A stretch of 45,994 bases of DNA from an uncultured Treponema sp. GTDB taxonomy: Bacteria > Spirochaetota > Spirochaetia > Treponematales > Treponemataceae. The stretch lies in assembly GCA_937893155.1 (NCBI GenBank), contig CALBGU010000039.1:1-45994 (forward strand). Direction: 5' to 3'. Positions 8,227 to 14,304 of the stretch are shown here, in pieces (position 1 is the stretch's first letter; the number at the start of each line of letters is the position of its first letter). Made by a program: the position numbers and the translations under genes. Below the pieces are notes generated by a model, which was not told where the DNA came from, ran no database searches, and saw nothing but the letters and a program-made list of their open reading frames with translations.

Positions 8227-8270
8227 GCGCGGCGGGTGCATACAGTGAAAAAAAATGAACGGAGGACAAA

Positions 8271-9797
8271 ATGGAATATGTGATTGGTGTTGACCTTGGT
8301 ACGAGCGGCACAAAGACCGTGCTTTTTGACACGGCGGGAACGGTCATCGCTTCAAAGACAATAGAATATCCGCTCTATCAGCCGCAGAATGGCTGGGCAG
8401 AGCAAGACGCGGCTGATTGGTGGCACGCGGCGGCGGAGGGTATGCGCGCGGTTGTTGAGAAAAGCGGCGTGAACAAATCGGACATCAAGGGCATCGGCAT
8501 TTCAGGGCAAATGCACGGGCTGGTAATGCTCGACAAAGCGGGCAATGTGCTTCGCCGCTCTATCATCTGGTGCGACCAGAGAACAGGCGCGGAATGTGAT
8601 GAGATTAGTGCAAAGGTCGGCAAAGAACGCCTCATCGAAATCACCGCAAACCCTGCGCTTACGGGCTTTACCGCGAGCAAAATCCTGTGGGTGCGGAATC
8701 ACGAGCCTGAAATCTACGAAAAATGTGCGCATATCCTTTTGCCGAAAGACTATGTGCGCTATATGCTGACGGGCGAGTTTGCCACGGAAGTGAGCGACGC
8801 GAGTGGAATGCAGCTCCTCGACGTGCCGAAGCGGAAATGGTCTGCCGAGGTGCTTGAAAAACTCGGTATCGACAGCGCTTTGCTCGCAAAGGTCTACGAA
8901 TCGCCTGAAATCACGGGCAAGGTGAGCGCACGGGCGGCGGAGAAGTGCGGCGTGAAAGAGGGAACGGCGGTCGTCGGCGGCGCGGGAGACAATGCGGCGG
9001 CGGCGGTCGGCACGGGCACAGTCGTGGACGGCAGGGCGTTTACCACACTCGGCACGTCGGGCGTTGTCTTTGCGCACACCTCAAAGCTCTCGATTGACCC
9101 GAAAGGCAGAGTGCACACGTTCTGCTGCGCTGTTCCGAATGCGTGGCACGTTATGGGCGTTACGCAGGCGGCGGGCTTGAGCCTCAAGTGGTTCCGCGAT
9201 AATTTCTGCGCGGACGAAATGACGGCGGCGCGCGGTATGGGCGTTGACCCGTATTATCTGATGGACAAGCAAGCCGAGCGAATCCCGATTGGCGCGGATA
9301 GACTGCTGTATCTGCCGTATCTGATGGGCGAGCGCACTCCGCACCTTGACCCAGACTGCCGAGGTGCGTTCATCGGGCTTTCGGCAATGCACACAAGACA
9401 GCATTTGCTCCGCGCGGTGATGGAAGGCGTGGTCTATAGCCAGCGGGACAGCGTGGAAGTGCTTCGCGCAATGGGCGTGAAAATCGGCGATATGCTCGCG
9501 TGCGGCGGCGGCGGAACAAGCCCTCTGTGGCGGCAAATGCTTGCGGACGTGTACGGCTGCCCTGTCAAGACCGTGAAGAGCAAGGAAGGTCCTGCGCTCG
9601 GCGCGGCGATTTTGGCGGCGGTCGGTACGGGCGTGTACAACAGCGTGGAAGAGGCGTGCAATGCAGTCATCAAAGTCAATGAGCCTCAGAATCCAATCGC
9701 GGCGAACAGCAGCGAATATGAAAAGTTCTATGCCGTCTATCGCTCGCTCTATGGCGCGCTCAAAGAGAATTACAAGGCTCTTTCGGCGATTAAATAA
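8271..9797 (+). CDS. xylB: Xylulokinase
   Basis: A 508-residue FGGY-family kinase that phosphorylates D-xylulose to D-xylulose 5-phosphate for the pentose phosphate pathway. YVIGVDLGTSGTKTVLFD is the N-terminal phosphate-binding motif, SGQMHGLVMLD and WCDQRTGAE are xylulokinase signatures, and Asp240 in VGGAGDNAAAAVG matches the catalytic base of XylB. The C-terminal GGGGTSPLWRQMLADV is the second FGGY motif. Length is that of the family. GGAGG lies 5 nt before the ATG. The gene follows the LacI gene by 44 bp and precedes a DUF4867 gene by 11 bp. Confidence 0.95.
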   Translation: MEYVIGVDLGTSGTKTVLFDTAGTVIASKTIEYPLYQPQNGWAEQDAADWWHAAAEGMRAVVEKSGVNKSDIKGIGISGQMHGLVMLDKAGNVLRRSIIWCDQRTGAECDEISAKVGKERLIEITANPALTGFTASKILWVRNHEPEIYEKCAHILLPKDYVRYMLTGEFATEVSDASGMQLLDVPKRKWSAEVLEKLGIDSALLAKVYESPEITGKVSARAAEKCGVKEGTAVVGGAGDNAAAAVGTGTVVDGRAFTTLGTSGVVFAHTSKLSIDPKGRVHTFCCAVPNAWHVMGVTQAAGLSLKWFRDNFCADEMTAARGMGVDPYYLMDKQAERIPIGADRLLYLPYLMGERTPHLDPDCRGAFIGLSAMHTRQHLLRAVMEGVVYSQRDSVEVLRAMGVKIGDMLACGGGGTSPLWRQMLADVYGCPVKTVKSKEGPALGAAILAAVGTGVYNSVEEACNAVIKVNEPQNPIAANSSEYEKFYAVYRSLYGALKENYKALSAIK

Positions 9798-9808
9798 GGA
9801 GGGAAGAA

Positions 9809-10453
9809 ATGAAGATAAAAAGCGTTTATTCACCGTCTTTTAGAAAATACGGGCAGGTTTTAACAGGATACGACACCGCGGCTCTTCTTGCGGCGCTTGA
9901 GGAAAAGACTCCGCGTCCAGCCGACAGCGTGGTGTATGTGCCGAGCGAAAAGGCTCTTGAAGACTTGCCGATTTTCCAAGAGTTCACAAACGGCGCGTAT
10001 GGCGGAATGCCGATTCAAATCGGGTATTGCAACGGCTTTAACACGAAGCTCAACTGTCTTGAGTATCACCGCGGAAGCGAGCTCAACATTGCGACCTGCG
10101 ATATGATTTTGCTCGTGGCGACGATAAGCGACGTGAAGGGCGGCAAGCTCAACACAAAGAAAGTCGAAGCGTTCCGCGCGCCAAAGGGGGCTGTTGTCCA
10201 AGTGTTTGAAACAACGCTTCACTATGCGCCGTGCTGCGATGTTCGCGGCAACGAGATTGCGGAGGGCTTCCGTGTGGCTATCGTTTTGCCGCGCGGAACG
10301 AACACGGGCAAGCCCGATTTGTCAATAAGAAATACGGAAGATAAGTTGTTATGGGCAAAGAATAAATGGCTCATCGCACATAGAGATTCTGCGGAGGCAA
10401 AACAGGGCGCATTCGTCGGTCTTTCGGGCAAGAACATCGATATTGCGCTGTAA
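9809..10453 (+). CDS. DUF4867 family protein
   Basis: A 214-residue soluble protein starting MKIKSVYSPSFRKYGQVLTG, with segments YGGMPIQIGYCNGFNTKLNC and LEYHRGSELNIATCDMILLV that I recognise as DUF4867, a family commonly found beside pentose-catabolism genes. A cupin-like beta fold is plausible from the alternating strand pattern and HRGSE / HYAPCCD segments, but no catalytic mechanism can be read. GGAGG precedes the ATG, which lies 11 bp after xylB. Placed between kinase and isomerase, it may be an aldose mutarotase, an isomerase accessory or a lyase; these are guesses. A 200-bp repeat-rich gap follows. Confidence 0.75.
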   Translation: MKIKSVYSPSFRKYGQVLTGYDTAALLAALEEKTPRPADSVVYVPSEKALEDLPIFQEFTNGAYGGMPIQIGYCNGFNTKLNCLEYHRGSELNIATCDMILLVATISDVKGGKLNTKKVEAFRAPKGAVVQVFETTLHYAPCCDVRGNEIAEGFRVAIVLPRGTNTGKPDLSIRNTEDKLLWAKNKWLIAHRDSAEAKQGAFVGLSGKNIDIAL

Positions 10454-10455
10454 AA

Positions 10456-10575
10456 CGAGAGAATCGAATTCGCTCCTACGAGAGTTTCGAATTCGCCGAA
10501 TTCGATTCTCTCGTAACGCTCGTTACGAACACTGCGATACGCTCGTTACGAGAGAGGCGATACGGTCGTTACGAA
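10456..10575. repeat. Large hairpin plus about 23-bp tandem repeats within the xyl operon
   Basis: A perfect 17-bp inverted repeat has arms at 10456-10472 and 10497-10513 (arm CGAGAGAATCGAATTCG), loop 24 nt. It runs into copies of CGTTACGA starting at 10521, 10544 and 10567, spaced 23 bp, each followed by a purine run. GTAACG-CT-CGTTAC is itself a small hairpin. The gap up to the isomerase ribosome site at about 10638 holds no gene. The structure could attenuate or stabilise the mRNA of the last gene. Confidence 0.85.
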
Positions 10576-10654
10576 AAAAAGGACACAACCTCAACTTTTG
10601 TTGGGACACATTTTTTACTAAACAGCCTGAGGGCTTTAAGGAGAACACACTCTT

Positions 10655-12160
10655 ATGAATGAAATGACAAACATTCCAAACGTTAAACTTGGTATCATCG
10701 CGGTGAGCCGCGACTGCTTCGTAATTTCTCTTTCTGAAAAACGCCGTGCGGCTATCGTGAGCGCGTTCAAGGGCAAGGGCGAGCTGTATGAGGCAAAGAC
10801 CACGGTCGAGAACGAAAAAGATATGCTCAAGGCAGTGGACGAAGTGAAGAAGGCGGGCTGCAATGCGCTTGTCGTCTTCCTCGGAAACTTCGGTCCTGAA
10901 ACGCCAGAAACGCAGATTGCACAGAAGTTTGACGGTCCTGTGATGTATGTTGCGGCGGCGGAAGAGAGCCAGAGAGACCTTATCAACGGACGCGGCGACG
11001 CATATTGCGGTATGCTCAACTGCTCTTACAATCTCAATCTGCGAAAAATCCCTGCGATTATCCCAGAGTACCCCGTTGGCACTGCGGAAGACATCGCGAA
11101 GATGATTGAGGAGTTTATCCCTGTTGCGCGCGCAATCATCGGTTTGAAGAGCCTCAAGATTATCACGTTCGGACCGCGCCCGCAGGACTTCTTTGCGTGC
11201 AATGCGCCAATCAAGGGCTTGTACGACATCGGCGTTGAAATCCAAGAGAACAGCGAGCTTGACCTTCTTGTTGAGTACCGCAAGCACGAGGGCGACAGCC
11301 GCATTCAGAGCGTTGTGGACGATATGGCGAAAGAACTCGGCGTTGAGGGCAATCAGTATCCTGATATGCTTCCGAGAATGGCGCAGTTCGAGCTTACGCT
11401 TCTTGATTGGATTGAGAACAACAAGGGCAGCAAAGAGTACGTTGTGCTGGCGGACAAGTGCTGGCCTGCGTTCCCGAAGGAGTTCGGTTTTGAGCCGTGC
11501 TATGTGAACAGCCGCCTTGCGACGCGCGGTATTCCTGTTGCGTGCGAAGTGGACATCTTCGGTGCATTGAGCGAGTATATCGGAACGTGTATCACGGCTT
11601 CCCCTGTTACACTGCTCGACATCAACAATTCTGTGCCGCGCGATATGTACGAGGAATCTATCAAGGGCAAGTTCGATTATCCGTACACGCTCGAAGATAC
11701 GTTTATGGCTTTCCACTGCGGAAACACGCCGTTCTGCTGCCTTTCACCTGCTTCAAAGCCTGCGATTAAGTTCCAGCTTATTCAGAACAGACTTCTTGAG
11801 AACGGCGGCAAGCCAGACTTCACACGCGGCACGCTCGAAGGCGACATCAAGGACGGCGATATTACGTTCTTCCGCCTCCAGACCACGCCAGACACGAAGC
11901 TGCAGGCGTATGTTGCGCAGGGCGAAATCCTGCCTGTGCCGACGCGCTCATTCGGCGGTATCGGTGTGTTCGCGATTCCAGAGATGGGACGCTTCTATCG
12001 CCACGTTCTTGTGAGCAAGCACTATCCGCACCACGGAGCCGTTGCGTTCGGACACGTCGGAAAGGCATTGTTCACGCTCTTCCAGTATCTCGGCATTGCA
12101 GACATCTCATACAATCAGCCGAAGGGTAATCTCTACAAAGACGAAAACCCCTTCGCATAA
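10655..12160 (+). CDS. Fucose/arabinose-isomerase family ketol isomerase, possible xylose isomerase
   Basis: A 501-residue protein of the L-fucose isomerase-like fold. The N-terminal part (KLGIIAVSRDCF, ALVVFLGNFGPETPE) resembles the FucI/AraA sugar-binding domains. In the catalytic part, Glu298 and Asp300 in VACEVDIFGALSEY and Asp322 in TLLDINNS sit where these enzymes bind Mn2+, and a His-rich HYPHHGAVAFGHVG lies near the C-terminus. AAGGAG precedes the ATG with a rather long spacer. It is the last gene of an operon with xylosidase and xylulokinase but no xylA. The simplest reading is that it turns D-xylose into D-xylulose; L-arabinose or L-fucose activity cannot be excluded. Family call firm, substrate inferred. 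Confidence 0.8.
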   Translation: MNEMTNIPNVKLGIIAVSRDCFVISLSEKRRAAIVSAFKGKGELYEAKTTVENEKDMLKAVDEVKKAGCNALVVFLGNFGPETPETQIAQKFDGPVMYVAAAEESQRDLINGRGDAYCGMLNCSYNLNLRKIPAIIPEYPVGTAEDIAKMIEEFIPVARAIIGLKSLKIITFGPRPQDFFACNAPIKGLYDIGVEIQENSELDLLVEYRKHEGDSRIQSVVDDMAKELGVEGNQYPDMLPRMAQFELTLLDWIENNKGSKEYVVLADKCWPAFPKEFGFEPCYVNSRLATRGIPVACEVDIFGALSEYIGTCITASPVTLLDINNSVPRDMYEESIKGKFDYPYTLEDTFMAFHCGNTPFCCLSPASKPAIKFQLIQNRLLENGGKPDFTRGTLEGDIKDGDITFFRLQTTPDTKLQAYVAQGEILPVPTRSFGGIGVFAIPEMGRFYRHVLVSKHYPHHGAVAFGHVGKALFTLFQYLGIADISYNQPKGNLYKDENPFA

Positions 12161-12184
12161 GCTGTTGTCATAGACTTACCTCTT

Positions 12185-12217
12185 TCCCCCCTTTCCTGTT
12201 GGGCGAGGGGGATTTTT
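12185..12217 (+). terminator. Terminator of the xyl operon
   Basis: TCCCCC at 12185-12190 pairs with GGGGGA at 12207-12212, followed by TTTTT. It lies 25 bp after the isomerase stop and just before a new promoter. Confidence 0.7.
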
Positions 12218-12221
12218 ATCG

Positions 12222-12250
12222 TTGCAAAAAGAGGCGATATGTAATACTAT
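12222..12250 (+). promoter_or_regulatory. Promoter giving a leaderless transcript
   Basis: TTGCAA at 12222-12227, a 17-nt spacer, and TACTAT at 12245-12250. The predicted start falls at about 12257, at or next to the ATG at 12258. No ribosome site is visible upstream of that ATG. Confidence 0.65.
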
Positions 12251-12257
12251 CTGTTGT

Positions 12258-12662
12258 ATGACAGATATTCAGAAATTCTATGCGGACGCGGGACGCATTA
12301 AAAAACATAACCGCGCAGAAAACGGCGGTGCATACGATTCACAGCGTGTAACCGAGAGCATCATCGAGCTTTTTGTGTCGAACAATCCGAGTATGCGCTC
12401 TTTGGCGGAATCGTTTGCGGATTATTGGAAAAAGACGTTCGTTGACGGCTCTGCTGATGCGGAAAACGAGCCGTCGGCGGAAAACATCGAAAAACTCGGC
12501 GCATTGCAGTCGCTTTTGGACGGCGAGCGGGACGGAATCGAGCGGTTCTCGGCGAGCGATTTTAAGGCGTTGTGCGAGTTGGTGAATTACGAGGCGGAAG
12601 AGCTTCCGATTGATATTCTTGAAAAGATGATGATGGTTTTCGTGGAAAAACAGGCTGTGTGA
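12258..12662 (+). CDS. Hypothetical protein
   Basis: A 134-residue acidic soluble protein that I do not recognise. It starts MTDIQKFYADAGRIKKHNRA and looks mostly alpha-helical (SMRSLAESFADYWKKTF, SDFKALCELVNYEAEELP). There is no signal peptide or membrane segment. The frame is open to 12222, but the promoter at 12222-12250 lies over that part, so ATG 12258 is chosen; the transcript is then predicted to be leaderless. The stop overlaps the start of the radical SAM gene (TGATG), so the two are probably translated together and may act together. Confidence 0.7.
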   Translation: MTDIQKFYADAGRIKKHNRAENGGAYDSQRVTESIIELFVSNNPSMRSLAESFADYWKKTFVDGSADAENEPSAENIEKLGALQSLLDGERDGIERFSASDFKALCELVNYEAEELPIDILEKMMMVFVEKQAV

Positions 12663-13645
12663 TGCAAGAAAATCCATACAAACAGTGTGCGCAATGCCCC
12701 CGAAACTGCGGTGCGGAGCGAAGCGCGGGAAAATCGGGCTTTTGCGGCGAAGCGGAGACGGTGCGGGCGGCAAGTGCGGGCTTGCACTTTGGCGAAGAGC
12801 CTCTGATTACCGTTTTTGGCGGAAGCGGCACGGTGTTTTTTACGGGCTGTACGCTCCATTGCGCGTTTTGCCAGAATTACCAGATTTCGCAGCAGGGAAT
12901 GGGCAGTGAACTTTCGCGCTCGGATTTTGTGCGGCTGTGTCTTGCGCTTGAAAAAGCAGGGGCGGAAAATATCAATCTCGTGACCGGCAGCCACGCAATT
13001 CCCAAAATCGCAGAATATCTCGCCGCGGCAAAGGACGCAGGATTAGCGATTCCTGTGGCGTGGAATTCCAGCGCGTATGAAAGCGTTGAGAGCCTTTCGC
13101 TTCTGCACGGATTAGTGGACATCTGGCTCCCGGATTTAAAGACGCTGAACGCCGAGATGAGCGCGAATCTGTTTGCCGCCCCTGATTATCCGCAGACGGC
13201 AAAGCGCGCTATTCGCTGGATGCTTTCGGAAAGCCCGATGAAAATTGCGGAGAAAAAATCGGGGGGCGAAACGCGGGAAAAAATGCTTTCGGGCGTGATA
13301 ATTCGGCATTTATTTTTGCCCGGCAGAATGAGCGATACTGTTCTTACGCTGGATTGGCTGAAAGCCCACGCGGACGGCAAGTCGTGCATTTCGCTTATGA
13401 GCCAGTATACGCCGGTGGAATTTTCGGAGCGAAAAGAGGCGCTTTCTGCATTTCAAAACCGATTGGTAAATCAAAGCGAAGATGCCGATTTACGAAAATT
13501 GATTGATAGCTATGGCTTTGAATATCTTTTTTATCAGGATTTATCTGATGATACTGACTGGCTTCCTGATTTTTCGCGGGAGCAACCGTTTAGCAATGCG
13601 CTTGCTCGCCCTGTGTGGCATTGGAAGCGCGGATTTATCGCGTAA
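12662..13645 (+). CDS. Radical SAM protein, PflA-like (COG1313 type)
   Basis: A 327-residue radical SAM enzyme. FFTGCTLHCAFCQNYQIS carries the C-x3-C-x2-C cluster for the 4Fe-4S/SAM centre. It is preceded by an N-terminal cysteine set, CAQCPRNCGAERSAGKSGFC, typical of the COG1313 group annotated as pyruvate formate-lyase activating enzyme-like. Further SAM-barrel strands include NINLVTGSH, PVAWNSSAYE and VDIWLPDLKTL. The true target is unknown; a glycyl-radical enzyme activase role is only an analogy, and no glycyl-radical enzyme gene is in the window. ATG 12662 overlaps the upstream stop by one base. Confidence 0.85.
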   Translation: MQENPYKQCAQCPRNCGAERSAGKSGFCGEAETVRAASAGLHFGEEPLITVFGGSGTVFFTGCTLHCAFCQNYQISQQGMGSELSRSDFVRLCLALEKAGAENINLVTGSHAIPKIAEYLAAAKDAGLAIPVAWNSSAYESVESLSLLHGLVDIWLPDLKTLNAEMSANLFAAPDYPQTAKRAIRWMLSESPMKIAEKKSGGETREKMLSGVIIRHLFLPGRMSDTVLTLDWLKAHADGKSCISLMSQYTPVEFSERKEALSAFQNRLVNQSEDADLRKLIDSYGFEYLFYQDLSDDTDWLPDFSREQPFSNALARPVWHWKRGFIA

Positions 13646-13670
13646 ATTGCCTGTGTGGCGGGCGATACAG

Positions 13671-13704
13671 GCAGGGATTCGCGAGCAATTCGCGGAATCT
13701 CTGC
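13671..13704. repeat. Imperfect hairpin between convergent genes
   Basis: Bases 13671-13683 pair with 13691-13704 with one G-U pair and one bulge, around a 7-nt loop. No T-run follows on either strand, so it may only be a weak terminator or transcript 3'-end structure shared by the convergent radical SAM and ArsR genes. Confidence 0.4.
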
Positions 13705-13741
13705 TAAAAGCGTTGTATTTTCGGTGCTGTTTTGCACTGAT

Positions 13742-14134
13742 TTAATCGAGCATCCACGGCGCTTGGTCTTGTATCATCTGGCGGTCGATGCTTGAAATAT
13801 TTTGCCCGAGTAGCGCAGAAAAGGTGCTGATTTTTTCGATGTACGTTCCTATTTTGAAATAATAAAAGATTTGTGTGCCGACTTTGTGGGGCACGATTAA
13901 GCCGCAGTCTTTGAGCACTTTTAAGTGGTGTGAAATCGCGGGACGGGAAAGATGTGTTTTTGCCGTTAAATCGCCCACATTCATTCCGTTCACGCTGGAT
14001 TGCATGAGCGTTAAAAGCAGTGTTTGCCGCACAGGGTCTGCAAGTGCGATAAAAATCGGGCTTAATGACTCAAAGATATCGAAAAGTTTTTTTACGTTCG
14101 CTATTCTCTCTGTTTCTGCATCAGTTTTTTCCAT
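13742..14134 (-). CDS. ArsR-family winged-helix transcriptional regulator
   Basis: A 130-residue regulator starting MEKTDAETERIANVKKLFDI. The winged helix is clear: LADPVRQTLLLTLMQ, then LTAKTHLSRPAISHHLKVLK as the recognition region, then CGLIVPHKVGTQIFYYF as the wing. No CXC metal-binding pair of the ArsR/SmtB metal sensors is seen, so a non-metal signal is likely. The frame is open to 14200, but this would cover the back-to-back promoter region; ATG 14134 with GGAG upstream (long spacer) is preferred. It is divergent from the RND exporter at 14305 and probably controls it through the repeated boxes at 14215-14242. Confidence 0.85.
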   Translation of the reverse strand: MEKTDAETERIANVKKLFDIFESLSPIFIALADPVRQTLLLTLMQSSVNGMNVGDLTAKTHLSRPAISHHLKVLKDCGLIVPHKVGTQIFYYFKIGTYIEKISTFSALLGQNISSIDRQMIQDQAPWMLD

Positions 14135-14180
14135 AAAACAAGAAAATCTCCGTAATTGCGATATAATAAATATTGTGCAT

Positions 14181-14201
14181 ATTGACATTTTATTTGTCAA
14201 T
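14181..14201. promoter_or_regulatory. Inverted repeat supplying back-to-back -35 elements
   Basis: ATTGACA and TGTCAAT are separated by 7 nt, giving TTGACA on both strands. The plus copy serves the exporter promoter; the minus copy could serve arsR with CACAAT 17 nt further on. The overlap would couple the two promoters. Confidence 0.6.
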
Positions 14202-14210
14202 CGCTATAGT
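14182..14210 (+). promoter_or_regulatory. Sigma70-type promoter of the RND exporter operon
   Basis: TTGACA at 14182-14187, a 17-nt spacer and TATAGT at 14205-14210. The predicted start at about 14217 falls inside the first operator-like box. Confidence 0.8.
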
Positions 14211-14214
14211 ACGA

Positions 14215-14242
14215 TTAAACGTTTAAGTAGTTAAACGCTTAA
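14215..14242. promoter_or_regulatory. Twin operator-like palindromes TTAAACGyTTAA
   Basis: TTAAACGTTTAA at 14215-14226 is a perfect 12-bp palindrome; after GTAG comes TTAAACGCTTAA at 14231-14242, one base different. The pair begins just downstream of the -10 element. Two adjacent dyads fit binding of two ArsR dimers. The regulator at 13742 is the likely ligand (inference). Confidence 0.7.
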
Positions 14243-14250
14243 TTACATTA

Positions 14251-14266
14251 TCTACCGTATGGTAGA
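14251..14266. promoter_or_regulatory. Second palindrome in the exporter leader
   Basis: TCTACC and GGTAGA flank GTAT, a perfect 6-bp dyad. It lies between the ArsR-like boxes and the AGGAGG at 14291. It may bind another regulator or form a short mRNA hairpin. Confidence 0.5.
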
Positions 14267-14304
14267 AAAAATCAAGTGGATTTTCGTTATAGGAGGTTGC
14301 AAAA

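Noticed and set aside
10523..11716. 397-codon minus-strand gene
   Set aside because: It is a long antisense frame over the isomerase gene, caused by skewed codon use, and starts inside the repeat block.
12662..13645. Assignment as genuine pyruvate formate-lyase activase (pflA)
   Set aside because: The extra N-terminal Cys set and length fit the COG1313 group, and no pfl gene is adjacent, so only a PflA-like label is justified.
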